Shown here one piece after another: positions 7,902 through 17,112 of a stretch of DNA of 64,000 nt (its first letter is position 1; each line of letters starts with the position of its first letter). This DNA is from Bacillus sp. SA1-12 (GTDB lineage Bacteria; Bacillota; Bacilli; Bacillales; Bacillaceae): the NCBI RefSeq assembly GCF_000981385.1, contig NZ_LATZ01000013.1, positions 1 to 64,000 on the forward strand, given 5' to 3'. Both the position numbers and the translations under genes were made by a program. The notes beneath the pieces were generated by a model, which searched no databases, was not told the DNA's origin, and worked only from the letters and a program-made list of their open reading frames with translations.

Positions 7902-8303
7902 CTACCGAAGCCATTTCACCGCCTGTATATTCGTGCCTTCTCCAACAGAGGAAGTTATATCAAATGTATCCATTAAGCGTTTAACTCCTGGTAATCCAGC
8001 ACCTAATCCTCCTGAAGTTGAAAACCCATCTTCCATTACTTTTCGGATATCCGGTATTCCAGGCCCCTTATCAATGGCTATTATTTTTAAACCTTTTTTA
8101 CCAAGGTCTTGGATGCGTTCTATACGCATTTCACCTTGTCCTGCATATAAATATATATTTCGAGCAAGTTCAGATATGGCAGTTGTAATTCTTGCTTGAT
8201 CAACTGTACCAAACCCTAACTCTTTTGCAACATTTCGACCTAGCTGTCGAGCTGCAACGATGTCCCACTCGGTGACAATTTTGACACAGGATTGGTTTTC
8301 CAT
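7902..8303 (-). CDS. rsbT: RsbT, stressosome serine/threonine kinase
   Basis: A 133-residue GHKL kinase with ISELARNIYLYAG, DKGPGIPD and GLGAGLPGVKRLMD. It phosphorylates RsbS and RsbR in the stressosome, then leaves to activate RsbU. Three bases separate it from rsbS, so co-translation is likely. Length matches the B. subtilis protein. Confidence 0.96.
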   Translation of the reverse strand: MENQSCVKIVTEWDIVAARQLGRNVAKELGFGTVDQARITTAISELARNIYLYAGQGEMRIERIQDLGKKGLKIIAIDKGPGIPDIRKVMEDGFSTSGGLGAGLPGVKRLMDTFDITSSVGEGTNIQAVKWLR

Positions 8304-8306
8304 CCT

Positions 8307-8669
8307 TTACTCCTCCAACTCCCGCTGTAATGTTTCTAGCCCTTTTTCTAAATCTAAAGCAGTCTGTACATCCTCCAGGTGGATGCCTAACTCAATTAAT
8401 GTAATGGCCACCGCAGGCTGAATTCCTGTTAGAACAACTTTAGCTCCCATTAGCTTAGACATGCTGATAACGTCCCCAAGAACCTTTGCGATAAAAGAGT
8501 CAATAACATCAACTGAAGTTAGATCGATAACGACTCCATTCGCCCCTGTTTCATGAATCTTATTTAGAAGATCTTCTTGAAATTGCAGAGCTGTCTGGTC
8601 ATCTATCTCCCATTGAATGGAAACTAGTAAACAATTACGCAGCTTTAAAATCGGTATTCTAGCATTCAT
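8307..8669 (-). CDS. rsbS: RsbS, stressosome STAS scaffold
   Basis: A 120-residue STAS protein that forms the stressosome core with RsbR and is phosphorylated by RsbT at the serine in [14 protein letters not shown]. The start at MNARIPILK (8669) is chosen because GGGGGAAT precedes it at about 8 bases; the longer frame to 8693 overlaps the end of rsbR and has no ribosome site. Confidence 0.95.
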   Translation of the reverse strand: MNARIPILKLRNCLLVSIQWEIDDQTALQFQEDLLNKIHETGANGVVIDLTSVDVIDSFIAKVLGDVISMSKLMGAKVVLTGIQPAVAITLIELGIHLEDVQTALDLEKGLETLQRELEE

Positions 8670-8673
8670 TTTG

Positions 8674-9504
8674 CTATTCCCCCAAAGATACAATTTGACG
8701 ATTTGTCATTTCTAATGCGGCTTCAATTCCCTTTTGCAAAGAATTTTTAGTTATAACTTGACTTAAATCAATTCCTAGATTTACAATCGTTTGGGCAATT
8801 TCAGGGCGTATTCCTACAATTAAGCATTTTGCCCCTACAAGCCTTACTGCCTCAGATGCTTGTATAATATGATGAGCAACCATCGTATCAACAACTGGTA
8901 CCCCTGTAATATCTATCAACACAACCTCTGCCCGGTGCTTAACAACACCTTCCAAAAGATTTTCCATAATTCGCTTTGCCCTTTCGGTATCAATTGTTCC
9001 TACTAAAGGCATAACGGTAATATTATCGAAAACCGGAATTAATGGAGCCGACAATTCCTGAAGAGCAATTTTTTGAAGGGATACTGTTCTCTCCCAAGAT
9101 GATGCATAATAATGGAGAATTTCATTATTAATAGGAGAGATCCATTTATCAAATGACCAAACTAGATTCAATTTCTCTTCTTCATTTTTATCTACTGTCA
9201 TCATTTCAAAAAGAACTTTATTCAGTTCCGCTAAGCTGGTCGAAATATATTTTAATGACCATCCTAATTGAACAACCTTTTGAGAGAATTCAGTAATTTT
9301 ACCAACCATATCTTTATCCACACTTCTGAAATGAAGTAATAATATATTCATATATTCATTAGAAATAGTAGAATAGACTTGATCAGAAATAACGTTTGAT
9401 ACCTTCTGGTCATCGAGTTCTTTCATTCTCTCTGTCCAGTTTTTTAACAATTCTTCACGATTTAATTGTATAAATTCCATGAATGGATTTGAAAGATCGT
9501 TCAT
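8674..9504 (-). CDS. rsbRA: RsbR, stressosome sensor co-antagonist
   Basis: 276 residues: an N-terminal globin-like, non-heme sensor domain (about 1-145) and a strongly conserved C-terminal STAS domain with [16 protein letters not shown] and [16 protein letters not shown], which hold the two threonines phosphorylated by RsbT. The C-terminal half is nearly identical, as I recall it, to B. subtilis RsbRA, while the sensor half diverges. The distance from GGAGG to ATG is about 13 bases, longer than usual, with no alternative start between. Confidence 0.95.
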   Translation of the reverse strand: MNDLSNPFMEFIQLNREELLKNWTERMKELDDQKVSNVISDQVYSTISNEYMNILLLHFRSVDKDMVGKITEFSQKVVQLGWSLKYISTSLAELNKVLFEMMTVDKNEEEKLNLVWSFDKWISPINNEILHYYASSWERTVSLQKIALQELSAPLIPVFDNITVMPLVGTIDTERAKRIMENLLEGVVKHRAEVVLIDITGVPVVDTMVAHHIIQASEAVRLVGAKCLIVGIRPEIAQTIVNLGIDLSQVITKNSLQKGIEAALEMTNRQIVSLGE

Positions 9505-9551
9505 TTTTTTAGTAAATCCTCCTTCTTTAATTACGAGCGTATCTTTATTTT

Positions 9552-9557
9552 ATTATA
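9552..9557 (-). promoter_or_regulatory. Possible -10 element before rsbR
   Basis: A perfect minus-strand TATAAT about 50 bp upstream of rsbR, but no good -35 at 16-18 bp, only a T-run. Together with the terminator at 9632-9661 it would separate rsbR from endoA transcription. Confidence 0.3.
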
Positions 9558-9631
9558 CCGATTTATTACATTAAAAAAAAGAAATACCCTTATTTACCTT
9601 TATAAGATGAATTTCAAATCGTTAAAAAGCG

Positions 9632-9661
9632 AAAGAGGCTGCATACAGTGGCAGCCTCTTT
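9632..9661. terminator. Terminator after endoA
   Basis: Perfect 11-bp stem AAAGAGGCTGC/GCAGCCTCTTT with an 8-base loop; the minus strand continues CGCTTTTT. Ends the ndoAI-ndoA transcript. Confidence 0.85.
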
Positions 9662-9698
9662 CTATTTCATATTTAACACGTCTATTATTTTAAATTAA

Positions 9699-10049
9699 CT
9701 AAAAATCAATAAGTCCTAAGCTTATTTGCAAGGCTTCATCTACTTTATCCATCATTTCATCATCAAGATGGGTAATTTTATCAGTAAGCCTCTGCTTATC
9801 AATCGTTCGAATCTGTTCAAGCAGGATCACCGAATCCCTTTCAAACCCGTAACGCTTTGCATCAATCTCAACATGAGTTGGCAATTTTGCTTTTTGAATT
9901 TGGGCCGTAATTGCCGCTATAATAACTGTAGGACTAAAGCGGTTTCCGATATCATTTTGGATAATTAATACAGGACGTACGCCACCTTGCTCCGAGCCGA
10001 CAACAGGTGAAAGATCAGCAAAATATACGTCACCGCGTTTAACAATCAA
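9699..10049 (-). CDS. ndoA: EndoA, MazF-type endoribonuclease toxin
   Basis: A 116-residue toxin of the MazF/PemK family. The start [23 protein letters not shown] is typical, with the catalytic region around [10 protein letters not shown]. subtilis EndoA cleaves mRNA at UACAU. The gene follows its antitoxin after 4 bases. The pair lies between alr and rsbR as in B. subtilis, a fixed chromosomal rather than mobile location. Confidence 0.96.
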   Translation of the reverse strand: MIVKRGDVYFADLSPVVGSEQGGVRPVLIIQNDIGNRFSPTVIIAAITAQIQKAKLPTHVEIDAKRYGFERDSVILLEQIRTIDKQRLTDKITHLDDEMMDKVDEALQISLGLIDF

Positions 10050-10053
10050 ATGA

Positions 10054-10335
10054 TTAACCCCCGCTTACTAAGCGTTCAACGGTATGATCAGCCTCAGATT
10101 CTGCCAGAAATGCTTCAGATGCAATGTTTAGATTAATTTTTGCCATTTCCATGTAGCCGCGTCTCATTGATTCGCGAATTTGGCGCTTTTTTCGTTCACG
10201 AATATACATCTTCGTTGCTTGATAAATAAGCTCGTTTCTGTTCCCGTTCTCCTGTTTCACAAGTCCATCCAATTCTGATACTAATGCTTGAGGTAACTGA
10301 ATTAAGATTTCTGTCGTTGCGCTGGATTCAGACAC
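10054..10335 (-). CDS. ndoAI: EndoAI, ribbon-helix-helix antitoxin
   Basis: 93 residues. The N-terminal ribbon-helix-helix (about 8-50, [20 protein letters not shown]) binds DNA; the C-terminal tail with [18 protein letters not shown] wraps the toxin and is strongly conserved. The GTG at 10335 (start VSESSATTE) has GGAGG 9 bases upstream and matches the B. subtilis N-terminus. The ATG at 10341 is only 4 bases from the same site. Confidence 0.93.
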   Translation of the reverse strand: MSESSATTEILIQLPQALVSELDGLVKQENGNRNELIYQATKMYIRERKKRQIRESMRRGYMEMAKINLNIASEAFLAESEADHTVERLVSGG

Positions 10336-10427
10336 AAACATACACCTCCACCAAACTTACCATCCTAAATTCCATTCCAAATTTAATAATACCATTTACA
10401 GCCCAAGATGCAAAGTGTTTTATTAAG

Positions 10428-10560
10428 AAAAGCTCAAAGCGCCTTGACCAGCCTTGGGCAAATAAGAACGATTTAAAATGGAAGGCGTTCTTTGCCTTCA
10501 ATTCTAAATTGGCTTATGACCTCGCAGGGCTAGGCGCTGCTGCTGGACAACAACAAGACG
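10428..10560 (+). repeat. R1 hairpin repeat, copy 1
   Basis: In the 391-bp gap upstream of ndoAI. Outer arms AAGCGCCTTGACCAGCC and GGGCTAGGCGCT pair; inner arms around ATAAGAACGATTTAAAAT and ATTCTAAATTGGCTTAT pair; GAAGGC/GCCTTC closes the top. Tail GCTGCTGGACA. The same design occurs at 13508, 19915, 28549 and, degenerate, at 40388. Oriented opposite to the flanking genes. The rest of this gap shows nothing clear. Confidence 0.8.
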
Positions 10561-10726
10561 AAGCACAAAAAACCTAGGGCTAAACCAGCTGAAAAGATCC
10601 TTTAGTTATGTTGGTATCAAACGAAACCAAAGGATAACAAAATTTACTTATTTAACTTATGCCTTCCTCTATTATCGTCATGTACAGGTTATTTATTCAC
10701 TTTTTATCCCAACAACGTTAATTATT

Positions 10727-11884
10727 TTACATATTTGTTAAAAGAGGATTACTCACTTCAATTATACTCCTATTTTTCAAAAACATACGGGGAACACGCG
10801 AAGTTACCGTACACGTAACTTCATAATTGATTGTATCAAGCCGTTTTGCTACTTCATCAACAGGAATATATTCATGATTTTGTTTACCGATTAGGGTTAC
10901 TTTTGTTCCCACTGGGAGCTCATATGGAAGCTTAACCATACATTGATCCATACAAATTCTCCCTACTAACGCCGTTCGTTTCCCATCAACTATGACGTCT
11001 GAATTTTTTAAGCTTCTAATCCACCCATCAGCATAGCCAATTGGCAATGTTCCGATCCATTCGTCTTCCTCTGCCTCATATGTTGCACCATAACTGACTT
11101 TTGTCCCTTTCCGAATCTTTTTCACATGAACTAATTTTGTGTGCAAGGAAAAGGCTTCTTGGAGGGTATATGGTAATTCATCCTTTATTTCTAAAGAAGG
11201 TGATAAGCCGTACATAGAGATGCCCAGACGAACTGCATTATATAACTTAGTTGGAAAACGGAGTCCTGTTGCACTATTTCCACAATGAACAAGTATTTTA
11301 TCTCGTGCAATTCCTTCGATAAGCTCCTGAAATTTTTCGTACTGAAAATGAAAATAACTAAGATCAAGTTCATCCGCCGTTGCGAAATGCGTATAAATAC
11401 CTGTTATAACAAATTGAGAACTATCCTGAACAGCTTTAAATAGAGAGGCGAGGTCATCCGCATTAGTAACACCCAGGCGACTCATCCCTGTATCAAGCTT
11501 AACATGAAGATGAACAACATCCATTCCAGCATATTGTTTTGCTTCCTCAAGCCAATCAACCGAAAAGACAGTAAGGGTTATGTTATTTTCAATTGCTAGT
11601 GCAACATTTTCAGCTCTTGTGGCCCCTAAAACTAAAATCGGCACGTCCAGACCTGACTTCCTTAAAGCTAATGCTTCATCTAATAAGGCTACAGCAAGAA
11701 TAGATGCTCCTGCTTCCAAGGCAGCTTTAGCAACCTGGACAGCTCCATGCCCATAGCCATTTGCTTTTACTACTGCAATAATTTCTACATTTTCTCCAAT
11801 ATGATGTTTCATTGATTTTACATTATGCACAATTGCATCCAAATCAACTTCCACCCATGTATCACGATAAAACTCTTGCTGCAT
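10727..11884 (-). CDS. alr: Alanine racemase
   Basis: A 385-residue fold-type III PLP enzyme that interconverts L- and D-alanine for peptidoglycan. The PLP lysine is K40 in VVKANGYGHG; GRICMDQCMVKLP and RLGISMYGLSPS are family motifs, the former near the second-subunit active site. Start at MQQEFYRDTW (11884), where GGAG lies 4-5 bases upstream; the ATG at 11902 lacks a ribosome site. D-alanine made here feeds Ddl encoded at 22884-23966. Confidence 0.95.
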   Translation of the reverse strand: MQQEFYRDTWVEVDLDAIVHNVKSMKHHIGENVEIIAVVKANGYGHGAVQVAKAALEAGASILAVALLDEALALRKSGLDVPILVLGATRAENVALAIENNITLTVFSVDWLEEAKQYAGMDVVHLHVKLDTGMSRLGVTNADDLASLFKAVQDSSQFVITGIYTHFATADELDLSYFHFQYEKFQELIEGIARDKILVHCGNSATGLRFPTKLYNAVRLGISMYGLSPSLEIKDELPYTLQEAFSLHTKLVHVKKIRKGTKVSYGATYEAEEDEWIGTLPIGYADGWIRSLKNSDVIVDGKRTALVGRICMDQCMVKLPYELPVGTKVTLIGKQNHEYIPVDEVAKRLDTINYEVTCTVTSRVPRMFLKNRSIIEVSNPLLTNM

Positions 11885-12054
11885 CTTACTCCACTTCCTC
11901 ATCCAAACGTTCTACTAGAATGATTATCGCGACAAAGGTATGGAAATGTCAAATAGTGAAACATAAAAACACAAAAATGGGGAAACATTATGCTTGTATT
12001 AGAGGAGTAAATCTTAACCTTTCCTTAATTAAAATAAGTTAACTTTAGTTGTTA

Positions 12055-12175
12055 ATTTCCGCTTCAAGAGATCAGCTTTAGCGGATGATCCGGGAGCCTT
12101 CCAAGCTAATTTGCAGTTGCTTCGTTCTCCCCTGTCCTTGATGTTGCTACTGGAGTTTCGCTGCCTCACTGCAAT
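12055..12175 (-). repeat. R3 dispersed-repeat remnant
   Basis: In the 406-bp gap between alr and ydcC. On the minus strand it reads AAGGCTCCCGGATCATCCGC and ends in TTGAAGCGGAAATTAAC. I recall closely similar intergenic sequences in other Bacillaceae genomes. Only one copy is seen here, so its limits are approximate. Confidence 0.45.
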
Positions 12176-12242
12176 CAATCAATTACTCTGCATCACTTGG
12201 TAAATAGCCACAAAGTTTACGAAAATAGCTCAAAAATAAATA

Positions 12243-12284
12243 AGGCTGTCTAAACCAAAGGGCTAGACCCTTCTAAGACAGCCT
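12243..12284. terminator. Terminator after ydcC
   Basis: AGGCTGTCT pairs with AGACAGCCT, with a second inner stem AAGGG/CCCTT; the minus strand ends TTATTTATTTTT. Confidence 0.8.
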
Positions 12285-12290
12285 CATCTT

Positions 12291-13313
12291 TTATTTTGCT
12301 GCTTGACCTTGAACAGATTTGGCAACCATAAGCATTTCCTCTTCCGTTAAGTCTTCAGAAGCTAGCATATAGTCTACGCCATCATATGTCCAAGTAAGTG
12401 TTGATTCTGAAATAGCTCCGATTGTAAATCCTAGGTCTGCCGGATGACCATTCACATATGTTGAGGTGGAGGCAGAAGCAGGAGCGGCAATTTCAGCACT
12501 TTCTTGAATAAGCGTAAATGATTTTTCTCCGCCAAATGTCAGGATGACACGTTTTCCATTTTCAGTTTCCATTTCAGTCTCCTCTACTAATTCAACCCCT
12601 GCAGGCTGCTCAAGAGGATACTTAACTGCAAATGTCTCATTGTCACCTGAAGCCATTGTTGGAACTTCAATTTGGGCACTTGACATATTTTTCTCAACAT
12701 CAAATGAATTATCGTCAAATGAAGCGTTGAATTCAAATTTAGAAAACTCTACTACAACAAGCGGATTTCTGTCTGTATCCATCACCTTAACCATAGAAGG
12801 GGATAAGTCCTTTTTATTAAAGGTAATTTCTTGAGTCGGCAGCATTCTATTATTTTGATAATTTGTTTTCGTTTCAAAAACATAGTTATTTTCTGCTGCA
12901 CTGAACTTGGCCTCTGGATCATTGATAATATCCTTTACCAATGATTCAAATAGGTAGGCTTGACTACTATTTGTCGGCCATTCACTCTGGAAACGGAAAC
13001 TCTTGTTTAGTGCAGGAGTTAGCACAAACACTCCCTCATCATTACGTAAAATCATCTGGCTTTGCTCTTTCTTTGAATTTTTAAGATTTACTCTGTAGTA
13101 AGTAGGTCCCTTATGCCAGATTTCAATTTCGTATTCTTGTGGTTCGCTGCCGGTTTGAAGTGTCATCTTTCCTTTGGCTTTATAACCGGACATTTCTTCA
13201 ATCTTCTTTTCTAACGCTTGAACGACATCTGATTGTGATTTCTCTCCGCATCCCGCAAGTACGAGTACTGTTAAAAGTCCTACTAACAGTAACACTAAGC
13301 TTTTTTTCAACAT
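12291..13313 (-). CDS. ydcC: YdcC-like LolA-fold lipoprotein
   Basis: A 340-residue exported lipoprotein. The hydrophobic signal peptide ends in the lipobox VLAGC, so it should be lipid-anchored to the outer face of the membrane. The remainder resembles the outer-membrane lipoprotein carrier LolA-like fold of Gram-positive sporulation proteins (YdcC, DUF4367-type tail). Exact role unknown. Start at ATG 13313 with AGGGG about 7 bases upstream; the TTG two codons earlier overlaps that site. Confidence 0.88.
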   Translation of the reverse strand: MLKKSLVLLLVGLLTVLVLAGCGEKSQSDVVQALEKKIEEMSGYKAKGKMTLQTGSEPQEYEIEIWHKGPTYYRVNLKNSKKEQSQMILRNDEGVFVLTPALNKSFRFQSEWPTNSSQAYLFESLVKDIINDPEAKFSAAENNYVFETKTNYQNNRMLPTQEITFNKKDLSPSMVKVMDTDRNPLVVVEFSKFEFNASFDDNSFDVEKNMSSAQIEVPTMASGDNETFAVKYPLEQPAGVELVEETEMETENGKRVILTFGGEKSFTLIQESAEIAAPASASTSTYVNGHPADLGFTIGAISESTLTWTYDGVDYMLASEDLTEEEMLMVAKSVQGQAAK

Positions 13314-13507
13314 GTTCAACCCCTTTGCCTCATATAACGTTAAAAAGGAAGAAATCGTTTGCTAGACCTCATCTTACTAAAAGACTAAGCTCTAAAACTT
13401 ATTGTATTTCAAGCCAAAGATCAAGATGAACTCCAAAAACAACTTGTCTTCCCTATCGCATTACCAAATATATGAGACAAACTTTCCAAATATGCAGAAA
13501 TAATTTT

Positions 13508-13635
13508 AAAAGCGGAAGCGGCTTGATTTGCCCCGACAAGCATAAGAAGCTCATAAATAGGAAGGTGTTCTTTACCATCCATTCATGAGCGTCTTATGCT
13601 CGAGAGGCCAGGCGCTGCAGCTGGACACCAAGACC
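13508..13635 (+). repeat. R1 hairpin repeat, copy 2
   Basis: In the 351-bp gap between ydcC and acpS. AAAGCGGAAGCGGCTTG ... GGCCAGGCGCTGCAGCTGG form the outer arms; CATAAGAAGCTCATAAAT and ATTCATGAGCGTCTTATG form the inner arms, topped by GAAGGTGTTCTTTACCATC. Tail CTGGACACCAAGACC, shared with copies 3 and 4. Confidence 0.8.
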
Positions 13636-13664
13636 AAGTTCAAACCCATATATGTATCCATCCC

Positions 13665-14027
13665 TCACCTTTCTAAAAGAACCTGTGCTGCAGCATACTG
13701 GCGCGAATGGGTAATCGAAACATGAATGGTATCTGTTTGCGGTAGCTCTTTTAGTAGTTTAATAATCGGCTTTCCTCTTTCATCATTGATCACTTCAATG
13801 TCCTGAAAACTTATTTCTTCTCCAATTCCTGTTCCTAATGCTTTTGAATAAGCCTCTTTTACAGCGAAACGCCCAGCTAAAAATTCCACTTTACGTTCCT
13901 TTGAAAGAGTTGCATATTTTTCAATTTCATTTATTGTTAAAATCCGTTTAATAAAACCTGGCTGACGTTCAACTATTCTTCGAATCCGATCGAGCTCAAT
14001 GATATCTAAACCAATACCCGCTATCAT
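13665..14027 (-). CDS. acpS: Holo-[acyl-carrier-protein] synthase
   Basis: A 120-residue enzyme that transfers phosphopantetheine from CoA to ACP. The start motif MIAGIGLDIIELDRI contains the magnesium-binding aspartate, and FLAGRFAVKEAYSKALGTGIG contains the second metal ligand. A longer frame to 14084 adds 19 residues that do not fit; AAAGGTG lies about 10 bases before 14027. Position between ydcC and ydcA as in B. subtilis. Confidence 0.95.
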   Translation of the reverse strand: MIAGIGLDIIELDRIRRIVERQPGFIKRILTINEIEKYATLSKERKVEFLAGRFAVKEAYSKALGTGIGEEISFQDIEVINDERGKPIIKLLKELPQTDTIHVSITHSRQYAAAQVLLER

Positions 14028-14209
14028 CTGAAAACAACACCTTTCAATAGTCTGTAATCGTACTATTTTAATGAACTCGTACATATTCGTGTAGTATAAG
14101 TCGAATTCTACTAGCTATTCATTATGATGGCTATTTTATTGTACCTTATTGACCTTTAAGAATAAAATTGAAGTCAGATCTAAATAAATTTTAGAAAAGA
14201 GGCTAAGCA

Positions 14210-14932
14210 ATGTTTACCAGAACAGAAAACTTTCAAACCTTTCTTAGGTTATATCCGGTTGTTTCGATTCTAGTCAGCATTCACATATTCTTTTGGTTGC
14301 TCTTCCAATTATCAATTCCCACCCTGCAAATTGTGTTAAGTTTATTGGACGGATATAATGCCGGAATTGCAAATGGTGAGTTTTGGCGCATTATTACACC
14401 GATCTTCCTTCATATTGGCTTTGGTCACCTTTTCTTCAATACGATTTCCCTTATCTTATTTGCTCCTGCATTAGAAAGAATGTTAGGAAAGGGAAAGTTT
14501 ATTTTTCTCTATATTGGTGCAGGAATTATTGCAGATATCGCTACCTTTGTGTTAGAGCCGCAGCAATATTCACATATTGGGGCTTCAGGTGCTATTTTTG
14601 GCTTATTTGGAGCGTACCTATTTATGGTTTTCTTCCGAAAAGGGATGATGGATCAAGCGAATTCGCAAATCATCATAAGTATTTTAGTTATCGGATTAAT
14701 CATGACATTTTTCAATGCAAATATTAACATTGTTGCCCATATTTTCGGCTTTATTGGCGGCTTTGCCTTAGCTCCCCTAATTATCAAAAAACGAGGACAG
14801 TTTGTTCATCAAACCTATTACAGTCCAAGCAATGTAAAAAAGTTCTCCCTTCATAAATTAGGGATAAAGCAGATTCTTTGGATGCTGTTCGGCTTATTAA
14901 TCGTGATTGGGATTCTTACTCGGTTAATTTAA
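14210..14932 (+). CDS. ydcA: Rhomboid family intramembrane serine protease (YdcA-like)
   Basis: 240 residues with about six membrane helices. Catalytic serine S126 in HIGASGAIFGLFG and histidine H177 in VAHIFGFIGG; the loop EFWRIITPIFLHIGFGHLFFN is typical of the family. Cleaves membrane substrates inside the bilayer; substrate unknown. Diverges from acpS. The stop codon TAA (14930-14932) is directly merged with the start of R2 copy A. Confidence 0.92.
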   Translation: MFTRTENFQTFLRLYPVVSILVSIHIFFWLLFQLSIPTLQIVLSLLDGYNAGIANGEFWRIITPIFLHIGFGHLFFNTISLILFAPALERMLGKGKFIFLYIGAGIIADIATFVLEPQQYSHIGASGAIFGLFGAYLFMVFFRKGMMDQANSQIIISILVIGLIMTFFNANINIVAHIFGFIGGFALAPLIIKKRGQFVHQTYYSPSNVKKFSLHKLGIKQILWMLFGLLIVIGILTRLI

Positions 14933-15060
14933 AGTGAGACTTACCGGATCTTTACGGGCAGTTAGTTTTCTCTACCTTCAAATCCTATTCTAAAATTTAT
15001 AAAGAGATTTACTGCCCGTTAAGAGGGGATAGAGTGAGAGTTCCAGCAGTGGAGGTTTCT
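14931..15060 (+). repeat. R2 element, copy A
   Basis: Begins AAAGTGAGACTTACC at the ydcA stop codon. Contains the inverted pair TCTTTACGGGCAGT (14949-14962) and ACTGCCCGTTAAGA (15011-15024). A second start module, GAGTGAGAGTTCCAGCAGTG, follows at about 15032. Shared with copies at 21166, 40171 and 44555. Confidence 0.75.
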
Positions 15061-15073
15061 TCGATTGCGATAA

Positions 15074-15117
15074 AATAAGGCTGACTAAAAGGTTTAACCC
15101 TCTTAGACAGCCTTATT
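15074..15117. terminator. Bidirectional terminator between ydcA and ydbT
   Basis: AATAAGGCTG pairs with CAGCCTTATT, with CTAA/TTAG inside; the plus strand continues TTTCTTTT. It serves the convergent ydcA and ydbT genes. Confidence 0.8.
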
Positions 15118-15126
15118 TTTCTTTTA

Positions 15127-16557
15127 TTACTTCGGGTGTGAGTACCAGCCAGTCATGTTGTTAACATCCTCCTGATCTACATCCTGAATGGAGAAGGTTT
15201 TCCCCATAATCCCTGACTTTATCGAGGCCTCAAACGACTGTAATAATTTCCTTTTTTGAAAATAAGAAGTTTTGCTCTTTATCGTCTGCAGTCGATTGCG
15301 GTGGATGAGAACGGTCGTTTTTGAGACAAAGCGAAAGCTTAATTGTATCTGGTTCCCTGTTATATTCCAGCCTGCATCTCGATATGAGCAATATCCCCAA
15401 TAAATGAATAAGGGAATTAATATGAAAGAAAAAGCCCCCCACGGTACGAAAAAATAAGTAATCGGGATACAAATGATAGCAGTAGGGATAGCCCTTCTAG
15501 CCATATACCGTTTTCTTGACCTTTTAGGCAATCGATTCAGGTCATCACTCTTTTTAAATAACGGAAGAAACTGCTCCAAGAGTACAGTTACCTCTTTTTT
15601 AGGCACGACAGGAAATAAGATTGTTGAAGCGCCTTCGTCACGGCTGCTTCCACCGGCACTTTCAATATAGACAGTTGCATATCCTAACAGTTGTCTAAGT
15701 GGATTTTGAACAATTCTAATTGCTTGGATACGCGTAATAGGAATTGACACTTGCTGTTTTTCGAAAATTCCCCTCGAGATTTTGATTTCATCATCAGCTT
15801 TTAACACAGTAAAATAAGCATACTTTAGCAAAACGCCTATAATACTTAACAACCATGCTATAAACAAGACAATAAATACCAACCCTGCATATAATGCAAA
15901 GCTTGCCTTTGTCAGAAATTCAAAACGGTCGATAATCTCCTCAAAGGGAATAAAATCATCAAATTGGGATACAAACGCTACAATAGCGGAGATGATTACG
16001 CCGATTCCGCTTGAAGTAGAAGCAGCAACAAAAAGATCCCTCGGCCTCATCTTAAACACAGGAAGCTCTGGCTGCTCCTCATTTTGAACTTCAACAAGCC
16101 TTAACCCATCCTGTTTATAGTCTGAGATCGACTGTTGTATACGATCCGCTTCTTGTTTTTTTATAGCCGTTAAAACAGCCTCGGCTTCCATTCCGCCGCC
16201 GGCTGTTTCGATTTGCACCTTTACAAGTCGGAACAGCTGCTGAACAATGCCTGCACTAATATTGATAGATTGAATCCGTTCAATTGGAATATAGCGTTTT
16301 TTCTTAATGAAAATCCCGTGCTCAATTCTTAGATCTCCATCTTCAAGCCAATAGGTAAACTTCCACCAATCCAAAATACTTGTGACAATGATAATGATAA
16401 ATAAGCAAACACCGCCGATGCTTATATAAACATTAAAGCCCTCATTATTGCCAAAAAAGAAGAAAACAATGACAGGAATAATATATGACTTAATTATCTT
16501 TATGAAGCTTAAAAGCATACCTACTGGATGAATTCGCTTCGGTTCAAACATCATCAT
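15127..16557 (-). CDS. ydbT: YdbT-like membrane protein with three bPH2 domains
   Basis: 476 residues, integral membrane. Three bacterial PH-like (bPH2) segments alternate with paired membrane helices: about 58-140 (LEDGDLRIEHGIFIKKKRY), 245-325 (KADDEIKISRGIFEKQQVS) and 395-470 (ITGNQIQLSFRFVSKTTVL). With YdbS it is known in B. subtilis for protection against certain bacteriocins under sigma-W control. It overlaps ydbS by 14 bp. No sigma-W promoter was recognised upstream. Confidence 0.88.
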   Translation of the reverse strand: MMMFEPKRIHPVGMLLSFIKIIKSYIIPVIVFFFFGNNEGFNVYISIGGVCLFIIIIVTSILDWWKFTYWLEDGDLRIEHGIFIKKKRYIPIERIQSINISAGIVQQLFRLVKVQIETAGGGMEAEAVLTAIKKQEADRIQQSISDYKQDGLRLVEVQNEEQPELPVFKMRPRDLFVAASTSSGIGVIISAIVAFVSQFDDFIPFEEIIDRFEFLTKASFALYAGLVFIVLFIAWLLSIIGVLLKYAYFTVLKADDEIKISRGIFEKQQVSIPITRIQAIRIVQNPLRQLLGYATVYIESAGGSSRDEGASTILFPVVPKKEVTVLLEQFLPLFKKSDDLNRLPKRSRKRYMARRAIPTAIICIPITYFFVPWGAFSFILIPLFIYWGYCSYRDAGWNITGNQIQLSFRFVSKTTVLIHRNRLQTIKSKTSYFQKRKLLQSFEASIKSGIMGKTFSIQDVDQEDVNNMTGWYSHPK

Positions 16558-17023
16558 CCGTCACCCTTGCCAGCTTCGAAATGTGATCCCTTAGTAAATC
16601 TGCTTCTTGCAGGTCCAAGGCCGGAATTTCATGCTTTGTGGCTGCTGTTGATATTTCAATTGAAGCCAGATTATATTTTCGCAGCAATGGTCCTTGATGT
16701 GTATCAACATGCTGCACCCTTACCATTGGTACAAGTACTCGTTTGATCACAAAAAGTCCAAACTGGAGGTCGATCTCATGCTCATGTACTTCATAACGCC
16801 AAACGCGGTGCCTAATTTTTGGAATAATGTAAATGGATAATAGTGAAAAAATAAGCCAAATAATTGCAGCCCCTACTGTGATCCAGTATGTGAAATCTAG
16901 AAAATATACCCCTATCCCTACCCCAACTACCACCAATAAAAAAATAATTGAGCTAATAAGAGCACTTAGCCGCCAAACAGTTAACGCCTTTAAGCTTATT
17001 TTATTTTTCGGTAAATCCCTCAA
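16544..17023 (-). CDS. ydbS: YdbS-like membrane protein, single bPH2 domain
   Basis: 159 residues. Two adjacent membrane helices (about 20-65) precede one bPH2 domain (about 75-150, EHEIDLQFGLFVIKRVLVP). It starts at TTG with AAGGAGAGAG 4 bases upstream. Forms a two-gene operon with ydbT and probably a complex with it. A TATAAT at 17061-17066 is a possible -10, without a clear -35. Confidence 0.87.
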   Translation of the reverse strand: MRDLPKNKISLKALTVWRLSALISSIIFLLVVVGVGIGVYFLDFTYWITVGAAIIWLIFSLLSIYIIPKIRHRVWRYEVHEHEIDLQFGLFVIKRVLVPMVRVQHVDTHQGPLLRKYNLASIEISTAATKHEIPALDLQEADLLRDHISKLARVTDDDV

Positions 17024-17112
17024 ACTTCTCTCTCCTTCAGTTAGAAAATAATCCCATTTGATTATAGCATCAATTAAAAGGTCGCAGCGTTTGTTTTATC
17101 CCTTTTTGAAAA

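Noticed and set aside
10284..10577. 97-residue plus-strand ORF overlapping ndoAI
   Set aside because: It runs antisense to the antitoxin gene and then through R1 copy 1; no ribosome site.
17024..17112. Sigma-W promoter before ydbS
   Set aside because: No TGAAAC...CGTA pair is present; only an isolated TATAAT is seen.
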